Assembly (NCBI GenBank): GCA_947486575.1
Contig: CANKUB010000039.1
Coordinates: 1-36,341, forward strand
DNA: 36,341 nucleotides
DNA from: Betaproteobacteria bacterium
GTDB taxonomy: Bacteria > Pseudomonadota > Gammaproteobacteria > Burkholderiales > SG8-41
Direction of reading: 5' to 3'
The notes beneath the pieces are model-generated. The model was not told the origin of the DNA, did no database searches, and saw only the letters and a list, made by a program, of their open reading frames with translations. This document shows, in pieces, positions 17,383 through 26,643 of the stretch (the stretch's first letter is position 1; each line of letters opens with the position of its first letter). A program made the position numbers and the translations under genes.

Positions 17383-18311
17383 CCCACGCCACGGCAGGCG
17401 TATTCAAAAAGGCCCGCGTGCTGGTGGTGGGCGACGTGATGCTGGATCGCTACTGGTTTGGCAATGTTGCGCGTATATCGCCCGAGGCACCGGTTCCCGT
17501 GGTGCATGTGCAGCGCACGGAAGAACGACCGGGCGGCGCAGCCAACGTTGCGCGCAATGTGGCGGCGTTGGGCGCGCACGTCACATTGCTGTCGGTGGTG
17601 GGCCGCGACGAAGCCGGTGCGCAGCTTGCAAAATTACTGAAACGTGACAAAGTCAGCGCGCGGCTGCACCGCGATGCCAATTTAAATACCACGGTCAAGT
17701 TGCGTGTTATTGGCCGTCAGCAGCAATTGCTGAGACTGGATTTTGAAACCACGCCAGGGCACGAAGTGCTCGCAGCCAAACTGCGTGAATACCGCAGCTT
17801 GCTCAAATCGCACGATGCGGTCATTTTGTCAGACTACGGAAAAGGCGGTCTGGCGCATATTGAAGCCATGATCACTGCGGCACGTGCAGCGAAAATCCCG
17901 GTGCTGGCCGATCCCAAAGGCGAAGATTTCAAACGCTATCGTGGCGCTACAGTCTTGACACCGAACCGCAGTGAATTCAACCAGGTGGCGGGCAGGGCGC
18001 GCAATGAGGCTGATCTCAGCGCACGTGCGCAAAGGCTGCGCCGCTCGTTGGCGCTGGAAGCGCTGCTGGTTACACGCAGCGAAGAGGGCATGACGTTATT
18101 TCGTCACAAACAACGCCTGCACGTGCCGACCCATGCGCGCGAGGTGTACGATGTTTCCGGCGCAGGAGACACTGTGATCGCTACGCTGGCCGTAGCGATA
18201 GCGAGTGGCGTGCCGATGGATGAAGCAGTGCGCATCGCCAACCGCGCAGCGGGTATCGTGGTCGGTAAATTCGGCACGGCGATTGTCACACCACAAGAAT
18301 TGTTTGATTAA
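17379..18311 (+). CDS. hldE: D-glycero-beta-D-manno-heptose-7-phosphate kinase
   Basis: Phosphorylates heptose 7-phosphate at position 1 on the route to ADP-heptose for the lipopolysaccharide core. It has 310 residues and corresponds only to the N-terminal kinase half of the E. coli bifunctional HldE, so it is sometimes named rfaE1 or hldA. Sugar-kinase motifs are [17 protein letters not shown] (50-66) and DVSGAGDTV (258-266) with catalytic D264. The separate nucleotidyltransferase (rfaE2/hldC) is not in this window. The start overlaps the pyrF stop (ATGA). Confidence 0.93.
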   Translation: MTHATAGVFKKARVLVVGDVMLDRYWFGNVARISPEAPVPVVHVQRTEERPGGAANVARNVAALGAHVTLLSVVGRDEAGAQLAKLLKRDKVSARLHRDANLNTTVKLRVIGRQQQLLRLDFETTPGHEVLAAKLREYRSLLKSHDAVILSDYGKGGLAHIEAMITAARAAKIPVLADPKGEDFKRYRGATVLTPNRSEFNQVAGRARNEADLSARAQRLRRSLALEALLVTRSEEGMTLFRHKQRLHVPTHAREVYDVSGAGDTVIATLAVAIASGVPMDEAVRIANRAAGIVVGKFGTAIVTPQELFD

Positions 18312-18329
18312 AATTAATCAATAAAAACA

Positions 18330-19325
18330 ATGACTTACATAATAACCGGTGCAGCGGGCTTTATCGGCGCCAATCTCGTCAAAGCGCTCAACACACGTGG
18401 CATCACGCGTATCGTCGCGGTGGACGATCTCACGCAGGGCGACCGTTTCGCCAATCTGGTTGATTGTCAGATCGACGACTACCTTGATAAAGACGAATTC
18501 ATCGCAGCGCTGGATCGCGGCGTATTCAACGGCACTGTCACCGCGCTGCTACATCAAGGCGCGTGCTCTGACACCACCGAATCGAATGGCCGCTACATGA
18601 TGCAGAACAACTATCGCTATTCGCGGCAGTTGCTGGATTTCTGTGTGGCGCAGAAAACGCCGTTTATCTACGCCTCATCGGCTGCGATTTATGGCGATCT
18701 GACAACCTTTCGAGAATCGTCTGAAAGCGAAAAGCCGCTCAATGTCTACGGCTACTCCAAGCACCTGTTTGATCAATTCGTGCGCCGCACGCTGCCACAC
18801 ATTCATTCGCAAGTGGTCGGCCTGCGCTATTTCAATGTCTACGGCCCGCGCGAGCAGCATAAGGGACGCATGGCGTCGGTAGCGTTTCACTTTTTTAACC
18901 AATACCAGAACAACGGCAAAGTGCGCCTGTTTGAAGGCTGTGGCGGCTATGCCAGTGGCGAACAGCAACGCGATTTCGTATCGGTTGAGGACGTTGTAAA
19001 TGTAAATTTGTATTTTCTGGATAATCCTTTAAAAACAGGTATTTACAACTGTGGTACGGGGGCTGCGCAGAGTTTTAATGACGTGGCTGTGGCGTCCATC
19101 AACGCCTGCCGCAAAGCGCGCGGCGAAGGCGCGCTGGCGTTGGCTGCCATGCAAGCGCAAGGGCTGATTGAATACATCCCGTTTCCGCAGGATCTCAAAG
19201 GCAAATACCAAAGTTACACCCAGGCAGACCTGACAAGCTTGCGCGCGGCGGGCTATGCCGAAAAATTTCTTTCGGTAGAACAAGGGGTTACGCGGTATTG
19301 CGAGGCATTGTTGGCGCGCGGGTGA
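18330..19325 (+). CDS. hldD: ADP-L-glycero-D-manno-heptose 6-epimerase
   Basis: Epimerises ADP-D,D-heptose to the L,D form used in the lipopolysaccharide inner core. It has 331 residues and belongs to the extended short-chain dehydrogenases. The cofactor motif [11 protein letters not shown] is at 7-17, Ser in YASSAAIYG, and the catalytic Tyr-Lys pair Y140/K144 in [31 protein letters not shown] is typical of HldD. The leader directly before the ATG is A-rich (AATAAAAACA) with no Shine-Dalgarno sequence. It follows hldE after 18 bases. Confidence 0.96.
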   Translation: MTYIITGAAGFIGANLVKALNTRGITRIVAVDDLTQGDRFANLVDCQIDDYLDKDEFIAALDRGVFNGTVTALLHQGACSDTTESNGRYMMQNNYRYSRQLLDFCVAQKTPFIYASSAAIYGDLTTFRESSESEKPLNVYGYSKHLFDQFVRRTLPHIHSQVVGLRYFNVYGPREQHKGRMASVAFHFFNQYQNNGKVRLFEGCGGYASGEQQRDFVSVEDVVNVNLYFLDNPLKTGIYNCGTGAAQSFNDVAVASINACRKARGEGALALAAMQAQGLIEYIPFPQDLKGKYQSYTQADLTSLRAAGYAEKFLSVEQGVTRYCEALLARG

Positions 19326-19451
19326 TTAGCTTACGCGAAGCTGTCAACTCAAATGGCATCCAGGCGTTTTAACCTCATGCCTGCAAGGCCGCCGGTTAAA
19401 TGGCAACCTCGATGCGGGTGTAAATCGGTTTAAATTCTCCGGGAGGAATTC

Positions 19452-20054
19452 ATGAAAAAGCTATTACTCGTATTGGCAATGTGGCTTGCCATCGTGGGCG
19501 CAGCGTTTGCCCAAATCAACATCAACACCGCCACCAAAGATCAGCTCGACGGACTCAAAGGTATCGGCCCGGCCAAAGCACAAGCGATTATCGACTACCG
19601 CACCAAGAACGGCCCGTTCAAAACGGTGGACGATCTGGAAAAAGTCAACGGCATCGGCCCGGCTACGATGAAAGACCTGCGCGATAAGGTTTCAGTAGCC
19701 GGTGGTGCCGCTCCCGCGAAAGACGCGAAAGCGGATGCCAAGGCAGCACCCAAAAAGGCCGAAGCGAAAGAGCCAGCCAAGGTAGATGCGAAGAAGGACG
19801 ACAAAAAAGTCGATGCCAAGGCAGATGCGAAGGCCGACAAAGGTGCCAAGGCCGACGCGAAGAAGGATGACAAAGCCGCCAAAGCTGATGCCAAGAAGGA
19901 AGACAAGGCTGCCAAAGTCGAGGCTAAAAAAGAAGACAAAGCTGCGAAGAAAGACGCCAAGAAAGATGCCAAAGCTGACGCTAAGGCCGATGACAAAAAA
20001 GACGCCAAGAAAGACGACGCGAAAAAAGACGACGCCAAGTCCGACAAGAAGTAA
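19452..20054 (+). CDS. ComEA-like helix-hairpin-helix protein with a long Lys/Ala/Asp tail
   Basis: A secreted or periplasmic DNA-binding protein by prediction, 200 residues. A signal peptide (about 1-20, ending AFA) is followed by a ComEA-type double helix-hairpin-helix domain (about 21-82) with ININTATKDQLDGLKGIGP and VNGIGPATMKDLRDKV. Such domains bind double-stranded DNA without sequence preference and act in DNA uptake. The remainder (about 86-200) is almost only Lys, Ala, Asp and Glu in short units such as AKADAKKDDK and KKEDKAA. ComEA homologues in betaproteobacteria are usually about half this length, so the tail is unusual. GGGAGG precedes the ATG, and a strong terminator follows. 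Confidence 0.85.
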   Translation: MKKLLLVLAMWLAIVGAAFAQININTATKDQLDGLKGIGPAKAQAIIDYRTKNGPFKTVDDLEKVNGIGPATMKDLRDKVSVAGGAAPAKDAKADAKAAPKKAEAKEPAKVDAKKDDKKVDAKADAKADKGAKADAKKDDKAAKADAKKEDKAAKVEAKKEDKAAKKDAKKDAKADAKADDKKDAKKDDAKKDDAKSDKK

Positions 20055-20070
20055 TCTGGCGGATGTAATA

Positions 20071-20099
20071 AAAACCCCGCAAAGGCGGGGTTTTTTTTT
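20071..20099 (+). terminator. Rho-independent terminator after the ComEA-like gene
   Basis: CCCCGC (20075-20080) pairs with GCGGGG (20085-20090) across a 4-base loop. Four As lie on the left and nine Ts follow (20091-20099). It ends the unit before cysM. Confidence 0.92.
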
Positions 20100-20166
20100 G
20101 CGGTCAATCTGGCGGGGATTCGGCTATGATTGCAATACTTGATTACTACTCGCAGAGACAGGCATC

Positions 20167-21054
20167 GTGAACCAGACCCTGGAACATTTCGTAGGTAACA
20201 CCCCGCTGGTCCGCCTGCAGCGAATTCCCGGCGACACCAGTAACGTTATTCTCGCCAAACTTGAGGGCAATAACCCGGCAGGCTCGGTTAAGGATCGTCC
20301 GGCGCTATCCATGATCAAGCGCGCGCAGGCGCGCGGCCAGATCAAACCGGGTGATACCCTGATTGAGCCGACCAGCGGCAACACCGGCATCGCGCTGGCC
20401 ATGTGTGCGGCGATGATGGGCTACAAAATGATTCTGGTGATGCCGGAAAATCAATCCATCGAACGGCGGCAAAGCATGGCTGCCTACGGCGCGCAACTGG
20501 TGCTGGCGCCGAAAGAAGGCGGCATGGAAGCGGCACGTGATATTGCCCAGCGCATGGTCAAAGAAGGCAAAGGCATTATGCTCGATCAGTTTTCCAATAC
20601 CGACAATCCACTCGCGCATTACGAGACTACCGGTCCGGAAATCTGGCGTGACACCGAAGGTAAAGTAACGCATTTTGTATCGAGCATGGGTACCACGGGC
20701 ACCATCATGGGCGTATCGCGCTACCTGAAGGAAAAAAATCCCGCGATACAAATTGTTGGATGCCAGCCCAGTGATGGTTCGCAGATCCCGGGCATCCGCA
20801 AATGGCCCGCCGCTTATCTACCGAGCATTTGCGACTGGAGTCGCGTCGATAAGGTGGTTGAAATTGCGCAAAACGATGCTGAAGATATGTCGCGGCGGCT
20901 GGCCGCAGAAGAGGGCATCTTCGGTGGGATTTCGTCCGGCGGCGCGCTGTGGGCGGCGACACAGGTGTCACGCGAAGTGCGCAATGCCGTGATCGTTGCC
21001 ATCATTTGTGATCGGGGCGACCGTTATCTTTCGACGGGTGTTTTCCCCGCCTAG
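20167..21054 (+). CDS. cysM: Cysteine synthase B (O-acetylserine sulfhydrylase)
   Basis: A PLP enzyme making cysteine from O-acetylserine; the B form can also use thiosulfate. It has 295 residues from GTG 20167. The PLP lysine is K42 in PAGSVKDRPA, and the phosphate loop and substrate loop are EPTSGNTGIA and GGISSGGA. The segment SIERRQSMAAYGAQL resembles CysM more than CysK. A TATGAT hexamer at 20125-20130 could be the -10 box, but no good -35 matches it. The following gene starts 11 bases after the stop, so cysM probably heads the envelope gene set behind it. Confidence 0.94.
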   Translation: MNQTLEHFVGNTPLVRLQRIPGDTSNVILAKLEGNNPAGSVKDRPALSMIKRAQARGQIKPGDTLIEPTSGNTGIALAMCAAMMGYKMILVMPENQSIERRQSMAAYGAQLVLAPKEGGMEAARDIAQRMVKEGKGIMLDQFSNTDNPLAHYETTGPEIWRDTEGKVTHFVSSMGTTGTIMGVSRYLKEKNPAIQIVGCQPSDGSQIPGIRKWPAAYLPSICDWSRVDKVVEIAQNDAEDMSRRLAAEEGIFGGISSGGALWAATQVSREVRNAVIVAIICDRGDRYLSTGVFPA

Positions 21055-21064
21055 CGTGGGTTCG

Positions 21065-23044
21065 ATGCGCCTTGCGCGCCTTTGTGTTGCCGCTTTGCTG
21101 CTTTGCCTGTGGGGCATTGTAGGACATACCCAGCAAATCACGCTCACCGTGGATGATGTCACTGGCGCGGGCTTTAGCGCACAGGGTATTCGTTTGACGT
21201 TTGTCGGTGGCGGCACAACCGCCATCGAAATTGGTGCGCTGAAATTCGGCGAGCAATCCTGGAAAAATATCAGACTCGACTGCAACCTGCTGCGCCTGGA
21301 ACGTGAGGGCGTGGCGTGTGACGACGGCACATTAATGCTCGCAGAAAAAATACCTCTGTCGTTCAGCTACCTGACGGACAAGCGCGTGCTGAACGTCGTG
21401 CTCAAGCCCGCCAAGGACGAAACCTGGCAACTGAATCTGCGCCCGGCCAAGGGTGGTAAAGATGTGAGCGTGAAGGTTGCTGGTGGCAGTGTGCTGCGTT
21501 TTCTACCCTGGTTGCCAGGCAGTATGCCAAAACTGAATGCAGGCGTATTGAACGGCGCTATCGAATATAACGCCGATGGCCGCATCAGCGCGAAGCTCAA
21601 TGCCAGCAACCTCGGGTTTGCAGACGCGGCAGGTTTGCATGCGGGCGAAAAAATCGGGCTCACGATCGACGCTCAGGTCGAGCCGGCAGCCGATACCATT
21701 CGCTGGAATACGTCAGTAACATGGACAGGTGGCGAAGTGTTCTGGCAGCCGGTTTATTTAAAAGCCGCACTGCAACAATTGTCAGCCGAGGGGCGATTCG
21801 ACGGCAAGGCTTTGCGTGTTGAACGCGGCAGCTTGAAATATCCCGGTGTCGGTGACGCGGCGTTTTCAGGTACGTATGACCTTGCTGCAAAACAGCTGAC
21901 GCAAGGCCGCGTAAGCGCCCCATCGATCCGGGTCGCAGCGCTGTATGAATCCGTCTTAAAGCCGTTTCTGGATGGCACCTTGTTTGCCGATTTGCGCACG
22001 GAAGGCCGTGTATCTGCTGAAGCCGAAGTGAATGCCAATGGCCTTCAGCGCGTGGATGTGCGTCTGGAAAATGTATCGTTTGAAGATAAAGCGCAGCACC
22101 GCTTTGCGCTGTTTGATGTCAGTGGCAATGTGCCGTGGCGTGCTGAGGCAGCCACGCAGGCGGACATCACGGTGAAAGGCGGCGAACTGCTGAAAATGCC
22201 GTTGGGCGCATTTGCGGTGCCGCTCGCCATGAACGGCGCTCGCTTCGAGTTGAAGCAACTGCGCGTGCCGTTGCTCGATGGTCAGATCGACGTGCGGGAC
22301 TTTGTCGCGCGCTCGGATGCTGATGGCGGCTATTGGCAATTTACCGGCGGCGTTTCGGGTATTTCGATGGATAAATTTACGGCAGCGCTGGGCGTGCCGG
22401 TCATGTATGGCACGCTCGATGCAACATTGCCCATGGTGCGGCAGGAGAAGTCAACGTTGCGTGTGGATGGCGCGTTATCTTTGAAAGTGTTTGACGGAAC
22501 GATTGAAGCCAAAAATCTGGTACTGCTGGATATTTTTGGCAAAGCGCCGAGAGTGCAGGCCGATGTTGTCATGCGCAATTTAAACCTTGAAATGGTGACG
22601 CGAACGTATTCGTTCGGCAACATCAGCGGGCGCATGGATTCCACGATCATCGGCTTGGAACTGGTGAACTGGGAGCCGGTCAAATTCGATGCGCGGCTGG
22701 CGAGTAGCGCAGGCAACTATCCGCGCAAGATCAGCCAGGCAGCAGTGCAGAATATTTCTGCGTTGGGCGGCGCGGGTGCTGCCGCCGCGATACAAAGAAG
22801 CTTTTTGCGATTTTTTGAGCAGTTTGGTTATGACAAAATCGGTTGGGGCTGCAAGCTGCAAAACACCGTGTGTGAAATGAGCGGGGTCGCAGGTGAAGAC
22901 AAGCCGCAAGGCTACGTGATCGTCAAGGGTGGCGGCATACCGGCGATTACGGTGATGGGCTACAATCGCCAGGTTAGTTGGCAGGAGTTGCTGAATCGCA
23001 TCAAGCGCGTTACACAGGGCAACATTAAACCCATCGTGGAGTAG
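21065..23044 (+). CDS. ydbH: YdbH-family AsmA-like envelope protein
   Basis: A large envelope protein of 659 residues with an N-terminal membrane or signal segment (about 3-22) and long stretches of predicted beta structure. YdbH, TamB and YhdP form the E. coli AsmA-like group that bridges the two membranes for phospholipid delivery. I assign it partly on context: the next genes are YnbE-like and YdbL-like, the same order as in E. coli. The C-terminal part (about 430-650), with LPMVRQEKSTLRVDGALSL, NISGRMDSTIIGLEL and VKGGGIPAITVMGYN, fits the family. It is clearly shorter than E. coli YdbH (about 880). ATG 21065 is chosen because the hydrophobic segment begins there. Confidence 0.8.
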   Translation: MRLARLCVAALLLCLWGIVGHTQQITLTVDDVTGAGFSAQGIRLTFVGGGTTAIEIGALKFGEQSWKNIRLDCNLLRLEREGVACDDGTLMLAEKIPLSFSYLTDKRVLNVVLKPAKDETWQLNLRPAKGGKDVSVKVAGGSVLRFLPWLPGSMPKLNAGVLNGAIEYNADGRISAKLNASNLGFADAAGLHAGEKIGLTIDAQVEPAADTIRWNTSVTWTGGEVFWQPVYLKAALQQLSAEGRFDGKALRVERGSLKYPGVGDAAFSGTYDLAAKQLTQGRVSAPSIRVAALYESVLKPFLDGTLFADLRTEGRVSAEAEVNANGLQRVDVRLENVSFEDKAQHRFALFDVSGNVPWRAEAATQADITVKGGELLKMPLGAFAVPLAMNGARFELKQLRVPLLDGQIDVRDFVARSDADGGYWQFTGGVSGISMDKFTAALGVPVMYGTLDATLPMVRQEKSTLRVDGALSLKVFDGTIEAKNLVLLDIFGKAPRVQADVVMRNLNLEMVTRTYSFGNISGRMDSTIIGLELVNWEPVKFDARLASSAGNYPRKISQAAVQNISALGGAGAAAAIQRSFLRFFEQFGYDKIGWGCKLQNTVCEMSGVAGEDKPQGYVIVKGGGIPAITVMGYNRQVSWQELLNRIKRVTQGNIKPIVE

Positions 23045-23046
23045 GT

Positions 23047-23271
23047 ATGAACGAGTTGAAGTCATGCAGGTATACCAAACGAATGGCGCTGGGTGCATGG
23101 GTCGGCGGCGCTCTGTTTGCGGCAGGTTGCGTCACCATTAACATTTATTTTCCAGCTGCTGCTGCGGAAAAAGCCGCAGACCGCATCATTGATGAGGTGT
23201 GGCAACTCAAGGGCGGGGCACCAGCAATACCGGTGGCCCCTGCTACCAACAGCAAGCCCGCCACCCAATAA
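23047..23271 (+). CDS. ynbE: YnbE-family outer-membrane lipoprotein
   Basis: A small lipoprotein of 74 residues. A basic and hydrophobic leader ends in ALFAAGC, giving lipidated Cys28; a later ATG at 23083 would also leave a usable signal. After the Cys comes VTINIYFPAAAAEKAADRII. In E. coli YnbE is the outer-membrane partner that polymerises as beta strands onto the end of YdbH. The spacing (2 bases after ydbH, 10 before the next gene) and order support the same partnership. Function is assigned by family and context, not direct evidence. Confidence 0.75.
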   Translation: MNELKSCRYTKRMALGAWVGGALFAAGCVTINIYFPAAAAEKAADRIIDEVWQLKGGAPAIPVAPATNSKPATQ

Positions 23272-23281
23272 GGAGCAAGTC

Positions 23282-23704
23282 ATGAAACTATGGATAGCAA
23301 AGTGTTTTTTATTGATGGCAGTGCTGGCAGGGGGCGGGCAGGCGGCAGCTCAAGCCAATCTTGAAATCAATACGCCGGGCATTGCAGCGATCCAGGGCAG
23401 CATGCAAAAGCGCCACACCGAGCTGGCACCGTTGTATGGCAGTGGGGCCGTGGGTTTAACGCGTGACGGCAACGTCGCTTTGCGCGATCCGGCATCAGTG
23501 CCGCTCGCGCAGCGTGCAGCGGTAAACACGCTGATCGCGGCTGAAAATCAGGATCGGGCGGCGCTTTATCGTGAAATCGCGCGCGCCAACAATCACCCTG
23601 AATGGGAAGCCGAAATTCGCAGCACCTTTGGCCAGCGCTGGATCGATCGCGCCCAATCCGGTTGGTATACGCAAAATGCAGCGAGTACCTGGGTGAAAAA
23701 ATAG
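23282..23704 (+). CDS. ydbL: YdbL-family (DUF1318) periplasmic protein
   Basis: A secreted protein of 140 residues with a cleavable signal (about 1-24). The C-terminal half has the YdbL pattern: NTLIAAENQDRAALYREIA, then FGQRWIDRAQSGWYTQ and the end TWVKK. In E. coli YdbL is thought to help YdbH and YnbE pair correctly. AAGGAG lies 7 bases before ATG 23282, which decides the start. The N-terminal half (about 25-75) is less familiar. Confidence 0.8.
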   Translation: MKLWIAKCFLLMAVLAGGGQAAAQANLEINTPGIAAIQGSMQKRHTELAPLYGSGAVGLTRDGNVALRDPASVPLAQRAAVNTLIAAENQDRAALYREIARANNHPEWEAEIRSTFGQRWIDRAQSGWYTQNAASTWVKK

Positions 23705-23736
23705 TATCGTAAGCAATTGTTTTTAAAGGATAATTA

Positions 23737-24525
23737 ATGACGCCAGTCTTGGTGTTCGACATCGAGACGGTGCCCGATATCGCGGGCCTGCGCGTGCTGC
23801 ACGATCTTGGCAGTGAACTTAGCGACAGCGATGTCGCCGCTATGGCGTTTCAGTTGCGCCGCCAAACTACCGGCAATGATTTTTTGCAACTGCATCTGCA
23901 TCGTGTGCTGGTGATCTCTTGTGCGCTACGAGACCGTGACAGCTTCAAGGTCTGGTCGCTCGGTGCCAACGGTGAATCCGAAGGCGAGGTGATTCAGCGC
24001 TTCTTCGATGGCATCGAAAAATACACCCCGCAAATCGTGTCGTGGAACGGCGGTGGTTTTGATCTGCCAGTATTGCATTATCGCGGCCTTGTGCATGGCG
24101 TGCGCGCACCGCGCTACTGGGACATGGGTGAGGGCGATCACAAAGACAGCCGCGAATTCAAGTGGAACAACTACATCAGTCGCTATCACTCACGTCATCT
24201 CGACCTGATGGATTTGCTGGCAATGTACCAGCCGCGTGCTAACGCGCCGCTGGATGATCTGGCGCAACTCATGGGTTTACCGGGCAAGCTCGGTATGTCC
24301 GGCGCGCATGTTTGGGATGCCTATCAGGCGGGAAAGCTCGCCGACATCAGCAATTACTGTCAGACCGATGCGGTGAACACGTATCTGGTGTTTCTGCGTT
24401 TTCAGTTAATGCGCGGCATGTTGACCGTGGATCAGCATAAGGCGCTGTGCGAGCTGGTGCGCACGACCCTGGGGAAATCCACCGAGTCGCACTGGAGCGA
24501 GTTTTTGGCGCGTTGGAAAAACTAA
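23737..24525 (+). CDS. PolB-like 3'-5' exonuclease
   Basis: A predicted DEDD-family 3'-5' exonuclease of 262 residues, related to the proofreading domain of family B polymerases but without a polymerase. The Exo I motif is VFDIETVPD with D8 and E10, and Exo II is around VSWNGGGFDLPVL. The Exo III region is YCQTDAVNTYLVFLR. AAAGGA lies 8 bases before the ATG. It follows ydbL by 32 bases and precedes rlmD, with a dispersed repeat in between. The biological role of this stand-alone family is not settled. Confidence 0.85.
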   Translation: MTPVLVFDIETVPDIAGLRVLHDLGSELSDSDVAAMAFQLRRQTTGNDFLQLHLHRVLVISCALRDRDSFKVWSLGANGESEGEVIQRFFDGIEKYTPQIVSWNGGGFDLPVLHYRGLVHGVRAPRYWDMGEGDHKDSREFKWNNYISRYHSRHLDLMDLLAMYQPRANAPLDDLAQLMGLPGKLGMSGAHVWDAYQAGKLADISNYCQTDAVNTYLVFLRFQLMRGMLTVDQHKALCELVRTTLGKSTESHWSEFLARWKN

Positions 24526-24550
24526 AAAACCGCAACAACGTTAAAAGCGT

Positions 24551-24627
24551 TTAGCCACAGATTAACCTCAACACCCGCATCGGATTTCAATCTGCGTCAA
24601 TCTGTGAAATCTGTGGCAAATGATTTG
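24551..24627. repeat. Dispersed palindromic repeat, copy 1
   Basis: TTTAGCCACAGATT at the left and AATCTGTGGCAAATGATTT at the right form a unit with perfect 10-bp inverted ends (24554-24563 and 24608-24617). The inner part contains degenerate AATCTG repeats. The same ends recur around 28822-28965. It sits between the exonuclease and rlmD and reaches to within about 8 bases of the rlmD start. Confidence 0.75.
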
Positions 24628-24635
24628 TTTTTTAA

Positions 24636-25976
24636 ATGCAAACTTACCAAATAGAATCCCTCGACCAGGAAGGCCGTGGCATCGCGCGCCGCGACGGCAA
24701 AACCATTTTCATTGAAGGTGCGCTGACCGGTGAAACGGTTACCGCGTCTGTCTACCGCAAAAAGCCCAGTTTTGAAAACGCCAACGTGCAGGCGATACTG
24801 CGCGAAAGTTCACAACGCGTTACGCCGCAATGTGTGAACTTCGGCAACTGTGGCGGTTGCAGCCTGCAGCATCTGGATGCGCGGGCACAGGTGGCGGCAA
24901 AGCAGCGCGTGCTTGAAGACAATCTGCGGCATATCGGCAAGGTCAACGCCGGGCAAATGCTGTCGCCAATATACGGCCCCACGTGGGGCTATCGCCGCCG
25001 TGCACGCATGACCGCGCGCTACGTGATCAAAAAAGGCGGCTCGCTGATCGGCTTTCACGAAAAGCGCTCCAGCTTTGTCGCGGATATGCAATGCTGTGAA
25101 GTGTTGCCGTCGCATATCTCGAAACTGCTGCCGCTGCTGCGCGTGCTGGTGGGTGCTCTAAGTATCCGCGAGCGCATGCCGCAGATCGAAGTGGCCTGTG
25201 GTGATGCCGCGGATGTACTGGTGTTTCGCGTGCTGGAGCCGCCTTCTGCAGACGACAAGACCCTGCTCAAAGCGTTTGCCGAGGCACACGGCGTGCATAT
25301 CTATCTGCAAACCAAAGGGCCGGAAACGGCGCATCCGCTGTGGCCTGAAGCGCCTGCCGATCTGTATTACACGCTGCCTGAGTTCAACGTGAAAATGCCA
25401 TTTTTTCCGACCGAATTCACGCAGGTCAATCACGAGGTGAATCGCGTGCTGGTGCATCGCGCGCTGATGCTGCTCGCCCCGCAGCCGGGCGAGCGCGTGG
25501 CGGATATGTTCTGCGGCATCGGTAATTTTTCGCTGCCGATTGCCCGCAGCGGTGCGCAAGTGGTTGGCATCGAAGGCAGCGCATCCCTGGTAAAGCGCGC
25601 AGCTGAAAATGCCGCATTCAACGGGTTGACGGCGAACGTGCAGTATCAAGCCATGAACCTGTTTGAAATCACGGCCGACAAGTTTGCAGCCTTATGTGAA
25701 GACGGCCGCTTTGATCGCATGCTGATTGACCCGCCGCGCGATGGCGCCGCAGAACTTGTAAAATCGCTGGTGGTAGCACCGCCGGCGCGCATTGTGTATG
25801 TGTCGTGCAATCCATCCACACTCGCGCGAGATGCTTCAATGCTGGTCCATGAGCAGGGCTACGAATTGACTATGGCAGGTGTGGTAAATATGTTCCCGCA
25901 CACGGCGCATGTGGAGTCGATTGCGGTGTTTGATTTGCCTGCAGCGCCTGCGCGAGTGGGCGCTTCTGCAGGATAG
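24636..25976 (+). CDS. rlmD: 23S rRNA (uracil-1939-C5)-methyltransferase
   Basis: Methylates U1939 of 23S rRNA using S-adenosylmethionine. It has 446 residues. A short TRAM-like N-terminus (about 1-55) is followed by the iron-sulfur cysteines C66, C72, C75 and C153 or C154. The SAM site includes [16 protein letters not shown] (286-301). DPPRDGA (365-371) and the catalytic Cys391 in [14 protein letters not shown] complete the RumA signature. The four cysteines favour RlmD over TrmA. The ATG follows TTGTTTTTTAA with no Shine-Dalgarno sequence. Confidence 0.95.
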   Translation: MQTYQIESLDQEGRGIARRDGKTIFIEGALTGETVTASVYRKKPSFENANVQAILRESSQRVTPQCVNFGNCGGCSLQHLDARAQVAAKQRVLEDNLRHIGKVNAGQMLSPIYGPTWGYRRRARMTARYVIKKGGSLIGFHEKRSSFVADMQCCEVLPSHISKLLPLLRVLVGALSIRERMPQIEVACGDAADVLVFRVLEPPSADDKTLLKAFAEAHGVHIYLQTKGPETAHPLWPEAPADLYYTLPEFNVKMPFFPTEFTQVNHEVNRVLVHRALMLLAPQPGERVADMFCGIGNFSLPIARSGAQVVGIEGSASLVKRAAENAAFNGLTANVQYQAMNLFEITADKFAALCEDGRFDRMLIDPPRDGAAELVKSLVVAPPARIVYVSCNPSTLARDASMLVHEQGYELTMAGVVNMFPHTAHVESIAVFDLPAAPARVGASAG

Positions 25977-26067
25977 ACCGACTCACAGATGTAGTTTGTA
26001 CGTTATTGGATAATTAATTGTTTAAAATCAATTAGTTAAAATTATTTTTTTATAGCGGGATACCGCC

Positions 26068-26547
26068 ATGCGCATAGGCCAGGGCTTTGACATACACGCA
26101 CTCACTGAGGGGCGCAAACTCATCATCGGCGGCGTAACGATTCCCTACGCGCGCGGACTGGCCGGTCATTCCGACGCAGACGTATTGCTGCACGCCATTT
26201 GCGACGCCCTGATTGGCGCAGCCGCGCTGGGCGATATCGGCAAACATTTTCCGGATACCGATTCGCGCTATGCGGGCATTGACAGCCGCAAGTTGCTGCG
26301 CGAGGTTGCAGCTTTGCTGCGCGCGCACGGTTACCGCGTGGCGAATGTCGATTCAACCGTGATTGCCCAAGCGCCAAAACTTGCGCCGTATATCATGCCC
26401 ATGCGCGAAAACATTGCCGCCGATTTGGGTATCGCCGTAGCGGATGTCAACGTCAAGGCCAAGACGGCGGAACGGCTGGGCGCGGTCGGGCGTGGCGAAG
26501 GCATTGTTGCCGAAGCCGTGGTGCTGATCGATGCCGCCGAGCGATGA
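26068..26547 (+). CDS. ispF: 2-C-methyl-D-erythritol 2,4-cyclodiphosphate synthase
   Basis: Forms the cyclic diphosphate of the MEP isoprenoid pathway as a trimer. It has 159 residues, the standard length. Metal ligands are D8 and H10 in GFDIHAL and H42, with [11 protein letters not shown] (33-43) and [10 protein letters not shown] conserved. The end [17 protein letters not shown] is typical. ispD, often adjacent, is absent here. The 91 bases before it are AT-rich and contain GCGGGA as a ribosome site. Confidence 0.97.
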   Translation: MRIGQGFDIHALTEGRKLIIGGVTIPYARGLAGHSDADVLLHAICDALIGAAALGDIGKHFPDTDSRYAGIDSRKLLREVAALLRAHGYRVANVDSTVIAQAPKLAPYIMPMRENIAADLGIAVADVNVKAKTAERLGAVGRGEGIVAEAVVLIDAAER

Positions 26548-26643
26548 CGTTAAGAGTTGGCCCAAAGCGCGCCGGGTCAGCATTTGCGCTCAGGCTATAC
26601 TCGAAGCCCTGATCAATAGCGCTGGAGTATTTCAGTTCGTATC

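Noticed and set aside
19595-20107. A 170-codon minus-strand frame opposite the ComEA-like tail
   Set aside because: Its Ser/Ala/Phe repeats mirror the Lys/Ala/Asp repeat, and it runs through the terminator.
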